Assembly (NCBI GenBank): GCA_029060285.1 | Contig: JAIDUH010000152.1 | Location: 1 to 47,903, forward strand | Direction: 5' to 3' | Length of the DNA stretch: 47,903 bases | Origin: Muribaculaceae bacterium | GTDB taxonomy: Bacteria; Bacteroidota; Bacteroidia; Bacteroidales; Muribaculaceae | In this document: piece by piece, positions 16,859 to 25,627 of the stretch | How positions within the stretch are numbered: the first letter of the stretch is position 1 | Layout: every line of letters begins with the position of its first letter | Translations under genes and position numbers: made by a program | The notes under the pieces: model-generated | Databases searched by the model: none | Seen by the model: the letters and a program-made list of their open reading frames with translations, nothing else | What the model was told of the DNA's origin: nothing

Positions 16859-16884
16859 TAGAATAATTAAATATACTCAACATA

Positions 16885-18135
16885 ATGGCTAAAAAAGTAG
16901 AACCGGTCAGCAATATGGTTGACCAATTTGCAGAGTTCAAGGAACACAAGAACATCGACAAGACCACCCTCATAAGCGTCCTTGAGGAGTCTTTCCGCAA
17001 TGTAATTGCCAAACAGTTCGGTTCTGACGAGAACTTCGACGTTATCATGAATCCCGACAAGGGAGACTGTGAAATTTACCAAAATCTTGAAGTGGTGGCT
17101 GACAATGAAGTCACTAACGCCAACACACAAATCGGTATCACAGCCGCCCGCGAGATCGACCCCGAATGCGAAATTGGCGAAGACGTCACCAAACGCATCT
17201 ATTTTGAGAAGTTTGGCCGTAGGGCCATCCTTAACCTCCGCCAGACCCTCCAGTCTAAAATCCTTGATCTTCAAAAAGATGCCATCTATTCAAGATTTAA
17301 GGAGCTCGAGGGCGAGGTAGTAGCCGGCGAAGTCCATCAGATCTGGAAAAAAGAGATGCTTCTTATCGACGAGGAACAAAACGAACTGATAATGCCAAAA
17401 GAAGAGCAGATCCCCGGCGACTTCTTCCATAAAGGCGATATCGTAAGAGCAGTCGTAAAACGCGTCGACAATCCCAACAACAACCCGAAGGTGATCGTAA
17501 GCCGAACCGACGACCGCTTCCTGCGCCGTCTTTTCGAGCAGGAAGTGCCGGAAGTGCATGATGGACTCATCACTATAAAGGCAGTGGCCCGTGTCCCCGG
17601 CAAACGCGCCAAAATCGCAGTTGAAAGCTACGATGACCGCATCGATCCCGTAGGTGCTTGCGTCGGCATAAAAGGAAGCCGAATCCATGGAATTGTCCGC
17701 GAGCTACGAAATGAGAACATCGACGTGCTCAACTACACTGCCAATCCATCTCTCTTTATCCAACGAGCCCTCTCTCCAGCGAAGATAAGCTCAATCCGCA
17801 TCAACGAAGAGGAAAAGAAAGCTGAAGTTTTCCTCCACCCCGAGGAAGTGTCTCTGGCTATCGGCAAAGAAGGTCTGAACATCCGCCTTGCGACTATGAT
17901 AACCGGCTATTCCATCGACGTCTACCGAGACATCCAGGAAGGGGAAGAAGACATATACCTTGATGAATTCCGCGATGAAATCGACGGTTGGGTAATCGAG
18001 GCTCTCAAAGACCTCGGTCTCGGAACTGCAAAGGCTGTCCTCAACGCATCGCCTGAAACGATTGCCCAGGCCGACCTCGAAGACGAGACCATCGACCACG
18101 TGATGGAAGTGCTACGCGCTGAATTTGAAGACTGA
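16885..18135 (+). CDS. nusA: Transcription termination/antitermination factor NusA
   Basis: A 416-residue RNA polymerase-binding factor. The N-terminal RNAP-binding domain covers about 1-130 (MVDQFAEFKEHKNIDKTTL), then an S1 domain about 135-200 (EGEVVAGEVHQIW). KH domains follow at about 205-350 (KIAVESYDDRIDPVGACVGIKGSRI; EEVSLAIGKEGLNIRLA), and a short acidic C-terminus with a helix-hairpin-helix-like segment (LKDLGLGTAKAVL). It lacks the long AR repeats of E. coli NusA, as is usual outside gamma-proteobacteria. It starts the nusA-infB-folK-nudC operon, separated from rimP by the glycosidase pair. Confidence 0.97.
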   Translation: MAKKVEPVSNMVDQFAEFKEHKNIDKTTLISVLEESFRNVIAKQFGSDENFDVIMNPDKGDCEIYQNLEVVADNEVTNANTQIGITAAREIDPECEIGEDVTKRIYFEKFGRRAILNLRQTLQSKILDLQKDAIYSRFKELEGEVVAGEVHQIWKKEMLLIDEEQNELIMPKEEQIPGDFFHKGDIVRAVVKRVDNPNNNPKVIVSRTDDRFLRRLFEQEVPEVHDGLITIKAVARVPGKRAKIAVESYDDRIDPVGACVGIKGSRIHGIVRELRNENIDVLNYTANPSLFIQRALSPAKISSIRINEEEKKAEVFLHPEEVSLAIGKEGLNIRLATMITGYSIDVYRDIQEGEEDIYLDEFRDEIDGWVIEALKDLGLGTAKAVLNASPETIAQADLEDETIDHVMEVLRAEFED

Positions 18136-18191
18136 TAAATCCGTACATGCCTAAGCTATTACGGCCTCTTTTATTTTAACCTTACATTCCA

Positions 18192-18215
18192 GCAAAATCC
18201 AATGATTGGATTTGC
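18192..18215 (+). other. Intercistronic hairpin before infB
   Basis: AAATCCAA-TGA-TTGGATTT, extended by GC pairs, forms a perfect stem of at least 8 bp in the 100-nt nusA-infB gap. There is no U-tract, so it is more likely an mRNA processing or stability element than a terminator. Confidence 0.5.
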
Positions 18216-18235
18216 TTCAACTTAAAAAATAGCGA

Positions 18236-21100
18236 ATGCGAACAAAATTAGGAAAAATAGCGAAAGATCTCAATGTCGGCATCGGTACTGCCGCTGAGCT
18301 TCTGCGCAAACACAATATTGAGGTGGCAGACGATCCCAATATCAGGATTGACGAAGATGCCATCAACATCCTCACCCGGGCATTCAGTACGGATAAAAGT
18401 GCTAAAGACCAAGCTACCGACCAGGCAACTCAGCGCAAAGAGGACAAGAAAATTGCCCGCCAAGAGCGCGAAAAAGCTACAGAGCCACGCAAGCCTGTAG
18501 GTCCTAAGATCATAGGGAAAATTGACTTATCTACCGGCAAACCTGTGGATAAAACTGCCGAGAAGCCGGTCCAGAAGGTCGCTGAACAAAAGCCGCAACC
18601 CAAACCGGAACCTAAACCGCAGGCTGCCCCAACCGTAGAGCCCAAGCAGGAAAAGAAACCTGAGGCGAAACAAGAGCCAAAACCTCAACCAAAACCGGAA
18701 GAGAAGCCCAAGCAGGCTCCTAAGACTGAGCAAAAGACTCCGGTGCAGCCTGAGAAAAAACAGGAACAGAAAAAGGCAACCCAGAAACCTAAGCAGGAAC
18801 TCGAAGGCACCGAGACCAATGGAGTGTTCCGACTCAAACCTAATACAGAAGCTCCAAAAATCAAGGTACTCGGCACCATCGATCTCGATACCCTCAATCA
18901 AAACACACGCCCCAAGAAGAAAAGCCGCAGCGAACGCAACCGTGGCAACGGTGGCGGACAAGGTGGCGGAGGCAACGCCCAAAGTTCATCAAGCTCTGAC
19001 CGCAAGCGACGAAACCGAATCGGGAAAGAAAAGGTTGACATCGACAAGGCTGCTGCCCACGGCACCAACCAACGCCCTGAGAAACAAGGGGGCAAAAATG
19101 GCGGCAAGGGCAACGGACAACAGGGTGAATCCAACCGTGAAGGGCGCAACCGCAATAAAAAAGGCAACGACCGCAACAAGCAGCCCCAGCGTCAGGAGGT
19201 AAGCACCGAAGACGTTCAGAAGCAGGTGAAGGAAACCCTTGCCCGCCTTACCAACAAACAGACCAAGAAGGCTGTAAAGTGGCGCAAGGAGAAACGCGAG
19301 GAATTCCATAACCGCGAGGAAGCTGCCGCCGCAGCAGCCGCCGCTGAAAGCAAGGTGCTCAAACTGACAGAGTTCGTGACTGCCAACGACCTCGCCCAGA
19401 TGATGGACGTGCCTGTCAACAATGTCATCGCAACTTGCATGAGCCTTGGAGTAATGGTATCAATCAACCAACGCCTGGATGCCGAGACCATCAACATCGT
19501 AGCTGAAGAGTTTGGCTTCACCACTGAATACGTCAGCGCTGAAGTGACTAATGCGATCGCAACTGAAGAGGATGCAGAGGAGGATCTTGTTCCGCGTCCA
19601 CCGATCGTGACCGTGATGGGTCACGTAGACCACGGCAAGACTTCTCTCCTCGACTATATACGAAATGCCAACGTAATCGCAGGCGAAGCCGGAGGCATCA
19701 CCCAGCATATAGGCGCATATAATGTCAAGCTCAGCGACGGACGCCACATTACCTTCCTCGACACCCCGGGCCATGAGGCATTTACCGCCATGCGTGCCCG
19801 CGGCGCAAAGATCACCGACCTTGCCATCATCATTGTTGCCGCCGACGACGACGTGATGCCGCAGACTGTAGAGGCCATCAACCATGCTACGGCAGCCGGG
19901 GTCCCCATGGTCTTTGCCATCAACAAGATTGACAAACCGACTGCAAATCCTGACAACATAAAACAGCAGCTTGCCGGGATGAACTATCTTGTGGAAGAAT
20001 GGGGCGGTAAATTCCAGAGCCAAGATATATCCGCCAAGAAAGGCATCGGAGTTGACGAATTGATGGAGAAGGTGCTTCTCGAAGCTGAAATGCTTGATCT
20101 GAAAGCCAATCCCAACCGCAAGGCCATCGGATCTATCATCGAATCATCTCTCGACAAGGGACGCGGATACGTGGCAACTGTCATGGTGCAAAACGGAACT
20201 CTGCATGTAGGCGACGTAATCCTTGCAGGAACCCACCACGGCAAGATCAAGGCAATGTTCAACGAGCGCAACCAGCGTGTGAAAGAAGCCGGACCTTCCA
20301 CTCCGGTCCTTATCCTCGGCCTCAACGGGGCGCCTGCAGCAGGCGACACATTCAATGTGCTTGACACGGAACAGGAAGCACGGGAAATTGCAGCTAAGCG
20401 CGAACAACTCCAACGTGAACTTGGACTCCGCACCACCAAACGTCTCGGTCTCGAGGAACTCGGACGCCGCCGTGCACTCAACGACTTCCACGAGCTCAAC
20501 CTCGTGGTCAAAGGCGATGTTGACGGCTCCATCGAGGCTCTCTCCGACTCTCTTATCAAGCTTTCGACTCCGGAAATCCAAGTCAATGTGCTGCATAAGG
20601 GGGTAGGCGCCATTTCAGAGAGCGATGTGACTCTCGCCGCTGCTTCCGATGCCATCATCATCGGTTTCCAGGTGCGTCCTTCGGGAGCTGCCCGCAAGGA
20701 AGCGGAGAAAGAGGGGGTGGAAATTCGTCTTTACTCCGTCATCTACAAGGCTATCGAGGAAGTCAAGCAAGCCATGGAGGGTCTTCTTTCTCCCGAAATC
20801 AAGGAAGAGATCACCGGCACTGCCGAAGTGCTCCAGACCTACCACATCTCCAAGGTCGGTACGATCGCGGGAGCTATCGTGCGTGACGGCAGAATCAAGA
20901 GCCGCAGCAAAGTGCGCGTGATCCGTGACGGCATCGTCATATATACCGGTGAACTCGGTTCGCTCAAGCGCTTTAAAGATGATGTCAAGGAAGTGGTCAG
21001 CGGATATGATTGCGGTCTCTCCGTAGCAGGCTACAACGACATACGCGAAGGCGACCTCATCGAGGGCTACGAAGAAGTGGAAGTCAAGAAGAAGTTATGA
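18236..21100 (+). CDS. infB: Translation initiation factor IF-2
   Basis: A 954-residue GTPase that places initiator tRNA on the 30S subunit. A first IF2_N-like module lies at about 1-50 ([22 protein letters not shown]). A long low-complexity segment rich in K, P, E and Q (about 60-350) is typical of Bacteroidetes IF-2. A second IF2_N lies around 375-435, then the G domain from about 455: [12 protein letters not shown] (G1), [10 protein letters not shown] (G3), NKIDKP (G4). Beta-barrel domains and the C2 domain end at [17 protein letters not shown]. Its stop codon overlaps the folK start (ATGA). Shadow ORFs in other frames are numerous because of the low-complexity codons. Confidence 0.97.
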   Translation: MRTKLGKIAKDLNVGIGTAAELLRKHNIEVADDPNIRIDEDAINILTRAFSTDKSAKDQATDQATQRKEDKKIARQEREKATEPRKPVGPKIIGKIDLSTGKPVDKTAEKPVQKVAEQKPQPKPEPKPQAAPTVEPKQEKKPEAKQEPKPQPKPEEKPKQAPKTEQKTPVQPEKKQEQKKATQKPKQELEGTETNGVFRLKPNTEAPKIKVLGTIDLDTLNQNTRPKKKSRSERNRGNGGGQGGGGNAQSSSSSDRKRRNRIGKEKVDIDKAAAHGTNQRPEKQGGKNGGKGNGQQGESNREGRNRNKKGNDRNKQPQRQEVSTEDVQKQVKETLARLTNKQTKKAVKWRKEKREEFHNREEAAAAAAAAESKVLKLTEFVTANDLAQMMDVPVNNVIATCMSLGVMVSINQRLDAETINIVAEEFGFTTEYVSAEVTNAIATEEDAEEDLVPRPPIVTVMGHVDHGKTSLLDYIRNANVIAGEAGGITQHIGAYNVKLSDGRHITFLDTPGHEAFTAMRARGAKITDLAIIIVAADDDVMPQTVEAINHATAAGVPMVFAINKIDKPTANPDNIKQQLAGMNYLVEEWGGKFQSQDISAKKGIGVDELMEKVLLEAEMLDLKANPNRKAIGSIIESSLDKGRGYVATVMVQNGTLHVGDVILAGTHHGKIKAMFNERNQRVKEAGPSTPVLILGLNGAPAAGDTFNVLDTEQEAREIAAKREQLQRELGLRTTKRLGLEELGRRRALNDFHELNLVVKGDVDGSIEALSDSLIKLSTPEIQVNVLHKGVGAISESDVTLAAASDAIIIGFQVRPSGAARKEAEKEGVEIRLYSVIYKAIEEVKQAMEGLLSPEIKEEITGTAEVLQTYHISKVGTIAGAIVRDGRIKSRSKVRVIRDGIVIYTGELGSLKRFKDDVKEVVSGYDCGLSVAGYNDIREGDLIEGYEEVEVKKKL

Positions 21101-21558
21101 AATATTATCTGAACCTCGGAAGCAACTTGGGCAACCGATTGCTCCACCTCACACGTGCCATGAAGGCTATCGGAGAGGAGTTCGGACCATATGAGACAAG
21201 CCATAAGGTGGAGTCGGACCCTTGGGGGTTCAACTCCACCAATCGTTTTGTCAACATTGGTCTGACAGTGGAGAGTGATCTCGATCCTGAAGAAGTGTTG
21301 GCGCGCCTGCAAAAGATCGAGAAAGGGATCTCCCAGCGCGGACACAGGCGTTGGGACGGTTCATACAACGACCGCGAAATCGATATTGACATAATGGCCT
21401 CTGACGGCGAATCATATGACTCACCTTCACTCCATATTCCACATCCTCACCTTGCCAAGCGAGAATTCTTTCTCAAGCCGCTCGCCGAGCTTGCTCCCGA
21501 ATGGCGCCACCCTGGGTCAGGACTCACTGCAGAAGAAATGCTCAATCAACTATCATGA
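21097..21558 (+). CDS. folK: 2-amino-4-hydroxy-6-hydroxymethyldihydropteridine pyrophosphokinase
   Basis: The ORF track begins at 21010, inside infB, but the real start is the ATG at 21097, which overlaps the infB stop (ATGA) and gives [15 protein letters not shown], the canonical HPPK N-terminus. The protein is 153 residues. Motifs seen are [28 protein letters not shown] (metal-binding aspartates) and [24 protein letters not shown]. It transfers pyrophosphate from ATP to 6-hydroxymethyldihydropterin in folate synthesis. Its own stop again overlaps the next start by ATGA. Confidence 0.95.
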   Translation: MKYYLNLGSNLGNRLLHLTRAMKAIGEEFGPYETSHKVESDPWGFNSTNRFVNIGLTVESDLDPEEVLARLQKIEKGISQRGHRRWDGSYNDREIDIDIMASDGESYDSPSLHIPHPHLAKREFFLKPLAELAPEWRHPGSGLTAEEMLNQLS

Positions 21559-22208
21559 ATATTCTATTGAAAGACGGATGTGTCGGTCTTAAAGGCACAG
21601 ACTTTGCCCAATCCGGACAAGATGCGGAATGGGTAGAGCTCCGGGAGTCATGGCAACGTCTCGGCGACGAAAAATGGCAGAAGGCTGCCCGCGCACAAGA
21701 ACTCCATAATTTCCATAAGGCTCACAAATTCTGTGGATTTTGCGGCGGACACATGTCCACAGCCTCAGAAATATCAGTGAAATGCGACGACTGCGGCAGG
21801 GAGATATGGCCGCAACTCTCTCCGGCAATGGTAGTGCTCGTCACGCGCAGCCATGGAGAAGAAGCGCTGCTCGTGCACGCTGCCAATTTCAAGCATGCCG
21901 ATGTGCATGCATTAGTAGCAGGATTTGTAGAGACCGGAGAATCACTCGAGCAATGCGTAGCCCGCGAAGTGAAAGAAGAGACTTCTATAGAAGTTTCCAA
22001 CATAAAATACGTAGGAAGCCAAAGCTGGCCTTTTCCGGGGCAAATGATGGTAGGATTCACTGCTGAATACAAAAGCGGAAATATCAGGTTATCAGACGGA
22101 GAACTCACCTCTGCCGGATGGTTCACACGCGACAATCATCCCCCACTCCCGTCTCCGCCATCCTTGTCCCGCCACATCATAGATCTTTGGATTGAAGGAA
22201 AACTTTAA
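21555..22208 (+). CDS. nudC: NAD+ diphosphatase, NudC-type Nudix hydrolase
   Basis: The ORF track starts at 21501, but the ATG at 21555 overlaps the folK stop (ATGA) and gives [14 protein letters not shown], a 217-residue protein. A zinc ribbon is visible (FCGFCGG and CDDCG), followed by the Nudix box GFVETGESLEQCVAREVKEE, with TS in place of the usual x-G at the end. The NudC-specific SQSWPFPGQMM follows. Such enzymes split NADH or remove NAD caps from RNA. It is shorter than E. coli NudC (257 residues), lacking most of the N-terminal domain. Last gene of the nusA operon. Confidence 0.92.
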   Translation: MNILLKDGCVGLKGTDFAQSGQDAEWVELRESWQRLGDEKWQKAARAQELHNFHKAHKFCGFCGGHMSTASEISVKCDDCGREIWPQLSPAMVVLVTRSHGEEALLVHAANFKHADVHALVAGFVETGESLEQCVAREVKEETSIEVSNIKYVGSQSWPFPGQMMVGFTAEYKSGNIRLSDGELTSAGWFTRDNHPPLPSPPSLSRHIIDLWIEGKL

Positions 22209-22221
22209 ACACATATAACGC

Positions 22222-22254
22222 AAAACGATGTAGCTCAAAGAGCTACATCGTTTT
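22222..22254. terminator. Perfect hairpin terminator, shared by nudC operon and tRNA-Pro
   Basis: AAAACGATGTAGCTC and GAGCTACATCGTTTT form a perfect 15-bp stem with an AAA loop, 13 nt after the nudC stop and 13 nt beyond the 3' end of the convergent tRNA gene. T-runs at both ends let it work in both directions. Confidence 0.85.
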
Positions 22255-22267
22255 AGTGTGGTTTTTG

Positions 22268-22341
22268 TCGGGGTGAGGCGACTCGAACGCCCGACCTCTA
22301 CGTCCCGAACGTAGCGCGCTAACCAACTGTGCTACACCCCG
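22268..22341 (-). tRNA. tRNA-Pro (anticodon CGG)
   Basis: The minus strand folds as a full cloverleaf: acceptor CGGGGTG/CACCCCG, D arm with AGTTGGTTA, anticodon stem CTACG/CGTAG around loop TTCGGGA (anticodon CGG), and T arm GGGCG-TTCGAGT-CGCCT. A discriminator A follows, and CCA is not encoded. Its promoter lies just upstream. Confidence 0.97.
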
Positions 22342-22382
22342 AGTGCAATTTCAAGGCGGCGGTTGCCGCTCAATTGCGAGTG

Positions 22383-22414
22383 CAAAATTAATCTATTTTT
22401 TTATAATATGCAAA
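22383..22414 (-). promoter_or_regulatory. Promoter of tRNA-Pro
   Basis: Minus-strand TTTG, a 20-nt spacer, then TAATTTTG, with a start site expected about 35 nt before the mature tRNA end. Both elements match the consensus. Confidence 0.8.
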
Positions 22415-22463
22415 TTTTTCACTTAAAAAATGTCAGTAATATTCTGCAATGCCCATGTTGAGA

Positions 22464-22497
22464 CACGGCTCTTTCATTTATGATGTCTTTCCGATGG
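22464..22497 (-). mobile_element. Solo half copy of the CACGGCTC MITE-like element
   Basis: Thirty-four bases starting CACGGCTCTTTCATTTA match the reverse complement of the right arm of the 35780-35913 element with a single difference. Weaker similarity may continue to about 22515 (CACT..GTTCGCA). The other terminal repeat is missing. It lies just past the end of the GT4 gene, 11 kb away from the accessory array. Confidence 0.8.
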
Positions 22498-22531
22498 ACT
22501 TATCACTCAGTGTTCGCAATGCCGGAGGATT

Positions 22532-23614
22532 CTATGATGTATACAAGGGATAGAGACGGTCTATGAACCTTGACCACGACAGTTCCTCTTCAAAGCGATG
22601 CCGCGCAGCTTGTCCGATCTGCATTCTAAGCTCACTCGACGAAGCGAGCCTGCGCATTTCTCGCGCAAGACTCTCGACATCTCCCGGAGGCACCAGGATC
22701 CCATCTTTATTATGGGTTATATATTCAGGTTGCGCTCCATTATCAGTGCATATGATAGGACGCCCTTCCTTCATGAATTCAATGTTCGACATCCCAAAAG
22801 CCTCCGGCGCAGACGACGGAAGGACCCCGAAATGCGACATCCGTATGAAGTCTTCAGTATTTTCCTTATGTCTTGGCCAGTCGATCATATGCATCACACC
22901 GGCATTCAGTGCCCGCCTCCTCAACGAGTCAACATAATCAGGATGACCCGTGCCGACTATGCGGAGACGTATTTTCATTGGCCGCAAGATGACAAGTGCA
23001 TCTATGAGTTCCTCCAAACCCTTGTCCGGCGCAAGGCGTCCCAGATACATTGCCGTGGCAGGTCCTTTTGAAGGTTCTGCCGTCACAGGCTGCAATTCGA
23101 TATTCAAGCTATTGTGGATCACTTTGGCATTTATGTCATCGGAGGCATAACGCCCTTTCCAATGCCATCCCGACATAAACTTTTGCTTTGCAATCCGGGA
23201 GACAAAAACCATATGGTCTACATTGCGGTAGACAAATCTATGAAACGGACTACGCCCTGCCCTCCTTACATAGTGACGGGTCAGTATGACCCTTATATCG
23301 TGCCTTCCCAAAAGCCGACGTGCTGTAAGAGCAGAAAATGCATCTCTTGTATTATGGCAATGTATTGCGGTAGGCTCGCTGCTTTCATTCAGCACATCAC
23401 AGACGCCCTTGACAGCGTGATATGAAAGGAAACCACCCAATGGAGCGAAACGGACCTCAATTCCTTTCCTACGAAACACATCGTCTACCGCCCGCGCATC
23501 CCTGGTAATGACCAGCACGTCATCGCCGCGATCACGGCAGTGACAGCAAATGTCGAGCGCATAGCGCTCCACACCTGACCACATTACAGAAGAAAGGACA
23601 TGGATAATCCTCAT
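22532..23614 (-). CDS. Glycosyltransferase family 4 protein
   Basis: A 360-residue GT-B fold transferase. The N-terminal acceptor half begins MRIIHVLSSVMWSGVERYALDIC, and the C-terminal donor half carries AMYLGRLAPDKGLEELIDAL (about residue 190) and the EX7E-type motif region SSAPEAFGMSNIEFMKEGRPIICTDNGAQPEYI (about 270-300). No signal peptide. The donor and acceptor sugars are unknown; surface polysaccharide or glycoprotein synthesis is likely. It follows the alanine-dehydrogenase-like gene by 32 nt and may be cotranscribed, though the two functions are unrelated. Confidence 0.9.
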   Translation of the reverse strand: MRIIHVLSSVMWSGVERYALDICCHCRDRGDDVLVITRDARAVDDVFRRKGIEVRFAPLGGFLSYHAVKGVCDVLNESSEPTAIHCHNTRDAFSALTARRLLGRHDIRVILTRHYVRRAGRSPFHRFVYRNVDHMVFVSRIAKQKFMSGWHWKGRYASDDINAKVIHNSLNIELQPVTAEPSKGPATAMYLGRLAPDKGLEELIDALVILRPMKIRLRIVGTGHPDYVDSLRRRALNAGVMHMIDWPRHKENTEDFIRMSHFGVLPSSAPEAFGMSNIEFMKEGRPIICTDNGAQPEYITHNKDGILVPPGDVESLAREMRRLASSSELRMQIGQAARHRFEEELSWSRFIDRLYPLYTS

Positions 23615-23646
23615 CCGCGCAACACTGACCTAATAAGAGCGGTTGA

Positions 23647-24774
23647 TTAATTGCGTGCGGCAAGCATGACGGAGAGGTCGGCGGAAGGAAGGCCGGTGTA
23701 GGAACCGATCAGCTTATCCACCAGCTTCCCATGATAAGTGACAATACCTTGCTGCACACCTTCGTTGGTGGATATCATACTGTCAAAGCTCTCCTTCAGA
23801 CGCATTTCATCGAAGAAGTTGACGAGCACATTGCTCAATGCCATTGCCACTGTACGGGGCACAGATACTGACGGATGCGACTCTTTAAAGTCAAGCACAT
23901 AAGCACTGTCTTTCATCACAGCTGAAAGATTCTTGGGGAATTCAAACTGACGCGTCGTGGTGCCTAACAATATTACATCGGCAGTCTTCACCTTATTGTA
24001 GAGCACGCGGGGGTGAATCATGATGGTCTGAATCTGAGGGCCACATATTTCTCTTGCCACTGCGAGCATGGAGACATCGTTGTTGACTACGGTGACCTGG
24101 GCTCCCATGTTCAATGCCGCCTTAGCCGCGGAATATACGTCTGTGCCATCTCCAATGATCAGCACTTCGCAAGGGTTGATTCCAGCCACACTTGCAAGCA
24201 GCACGCCTTTGCCTCCACCCAAGTATGAAAGATTCTCCTGTGCATACATTATGGCGGCGCGCCCGTCGATTTCGTCGATGATGTCAGCGAAGATAGGGGT
24301 ATCATTGTGGCTATACATGTTGTCGAGACATCCCATCGTGATGTCCATGTCAAGGAGAGCCTTGATGGAATCCTTGTCGATGACTCCGGATGCCATTGTG
24401 CAAAGCAATGAGCTTCCGGGCTTCATCAGCATGATGTCGGCAGTCCGCAAGGGAGAGAACGAAAGCACCATAGATGCGCCTAAAGCTTCCTCACGAGAAA
24501 CTATCTTCACCCCATATTCCGCATATGCATCATCACTGAAGGAGATGTCGACACCGGCACCTTCTTCCATAGCCACTTTAAGACCTGAAGATGTCAAAAG
24601 GCCACATGCCTCCGGCGTAAGCAGCATGCGGGTCTCGTCAGTGTCCTGATAGTTGGCCAGCATTGCTATGTCGATAGAGTCTCCGCTATTAAGCATATTG
24701 GCATGCATCAGCAGCGGTTCAAGCTCAATTGTTGTAGTAGTTTCGCTTTGAATTGCTTCTTTGTTCATGGTCAT
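23647..24774 (-). CDS. Alanine dehydrogenase / PNT alpha-like oxidoreductase
   Basis: A 375-residue protein with the AlaDH/PNT two-domain layout. The N-terminal domain (DETRMLLTPEACGLL, VAMEEGAGVDISFSDDAYAEYG) binds substrate. A Rossmann domain from about residue 200 (CEVLIIGDGTDVYSAAKAALNMGAQVTVV) binds NAD(P). The glycine motif is GDGTDV rather than the usual GxGxxG, so cofactor binding may be altered. It could be an alanine dehydrogenase or a Bacteroidales-specific paralogue; the exact reaction is uncertain. A methionine two codons in (MNKEAI) is an alternative start. It has its own promoter. Confidence 0.82.
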   Translation of the reverse strand: MTMNKEAIQSETTTTIELEPLLMHANMLNSGDSIDIAMLANYQDTDETRMLLTPEACGLLTSSGLKVAMEEGAGVDISFSDDAYAEYGVKIVSREEALGASMVLSFSPLRTADIMLMKPGSSLLCTMASGVIDKDSIKALLDMDITMGCLDNMYSHNDTPIFADIIDEIDGRAAIMYAQENLSYLGGGKGVLLASVAGINPCEVLIIGDGTDVYSAAKAALNMGAQVTVVNNDVSMLAVAREICGPQIQTIMIHPRVLYNKVKTADVILLGTTTRQFEFPKNLSAVMKDSAYVLDFKESHPSVSVPRTVAMALSNVLVNFFDEMRLKESFDSMISTNEGVQQGIVTYHGKLVDKLIGSYTGLPSADLSVMLAARN

Positions 24775-24835
24775 TCGTTTTTATAGAATCAAGATTGTGG
24801 GATACCGGTATATGACCGGCAAATCTCCGCAACGG

Positions 24836-24867
24836 CAAAATTAACAAATTATTCGAATTTCTCCAAA
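24836..24867 (-). promoter_or_regulatory. Promoter of the alanine-dehydrogenase-like gene
   Basis: Minus-strand TTTG, a 20-nt spacer, then TAATTTTG, about 60 nt before the start codon. Strong consensus match. Confidence 0.8.
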
Positions 24868-24869
24868 TT

Positions 24870-25106
24870 GTAGAAATGATTTTTAAGAAGTTGTTTAAAC
24901 TTATTTTTTTATTAAGGTTTCGTCAGGTTTTCGAGCGGATTTTTCTTCATGAAGAAGGAGCGATGCGGGCATCGTGACTGATGAATGAAGGAAAATACGC
25001 CGAAAAGATGGCGGAAGATTAATAAAAAGAATCATATTTTTAGTGTTTTATATTGATTTTTTTAATTCGTAAATAAGTTTAAACAACTTCTAATAAAGTC
25101 GTCTAC
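24870..25106. repeat. Long inverted repeat spanning the aroK 3' end
   Basis: A 21-bp sequence beginning AGAAGTTGTTTAAAC at 24886-24906 recurs perfectly inverted at 25071-25091; similarity extends outward to GTAGA at 24870 and 25106. The right arm encodes the last residues of shikimate kinase. The interior (about 165 bp) holds a 14-bp palindrome TTCTTCATGAAGAA (24943-24956) and no gene. It could be a MITE, an inverted duplication or an mRNA 3' structure. Confidence 0.75.
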
Positions 25107-25598
25107 AGTCTCTGCTATTTGAGATTTAGTTTCGAGCTTATTTCCTGAAATAATCAGCTTTGCCTTGTCGTAGAAAGGTTTCCTGACCGCCATATGCTCC
25201 CTCAGGGTGTCGATTACCTGTTGTTTCGACTTTCCTGCCATCAGCGGACGTTTGTTTCCCGCCTCGATTATCCTATCTGCTATCACCCCTTCGGAAGCCT
25301 GAAGGCAGACAGTCAAGCCACGGGAATTCATATAGTCCATGTTGTCGCTGAAACAAGGAGTGCCTCCACCGCATGACACGATGACGCCGTTCATTTCTCC
25401 CACTTCCCGGAGCATCGCGCTTTCTATCCTGCGAAATTCAGACTCTCCCTTAGAGGCAAAAATGTCTTTGACAGTTGCATGAAACCTTTGCTCAATATAA
25501 AAGTCAAGGTCGATGTGTTGAAGTCCGGTCTTTCGTGCGAGAGCACGGCCAAATGTTGTCTTTCCGGATGCCATATAGCCAACTATGAATAGCGTCAT
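25062..25598 (-). CDS. aroK: Shikimate kinase
   Basis: A 178-residue P-loop kinase phosphorylating shikimate in the chorismate pathway. The Walker A is GYMASGKTTFGRALA, then HIDLDFYIEQRF (shikimate-binding DxD-like part), SEFRRIESAMLREV, and the glycine-rich VIVSCGGGTPCF. The lid is NKRPLMAG. The final residues (DDFIRSCLNLFTN) are encoded within one arm of a long inverted repeat, so the C-terminus may have been reshaped. It is the last gene of the pheT-yebC-histidine kinase group, 29 nt after the kinase gene. Confidence 0.94.
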   Translation of the reverse strand: MTLFIVGYMASGKTTFGRALARKTGLQHIDLDFYIEQRFHATVKDIFASKGESEFRRIESAMLREVGEMNGVIVSCGGGTPCFSDNMDYMNSRGLTVCLQASEGVIADRIIEAGNKRPLMAGKSKQQVIDTLREHMAVRKPFYDKAKLIISGNKLETKSQIAETVDDFIRSCLNLFTN

Positions 25599-25627
25599 AC
25601 CGTGAGAATTTAGAATTTAGAATTGGG

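Larger units (their letters stand above)
16165..16884. other. Divergent intergenic region between GH2 and nusA
   Basis: About 720 bp without a gene. From left to right: the GH2 leader with hairpin AAGCTGT/ACAGCTT (16259-16280), the GH2 promoter near 16315, a simple TATGAA-type repeat (16430-16447), an imperfect hairpin CAAGGGGCA/TTGCCCTTG (16528-16554), the nusA -7 box (16686) and a nusA leader containing two hairpins. The 60-residue minus ORF 16623..16805 has no support. Confidence 0.6.

Noticed and set aside
18430-19524. Several long minus-strand ORFs inside infB
   Set aside because: They are antisense shadows produced by the K/P/E/Q-rich low-complexity segment of IF-2.
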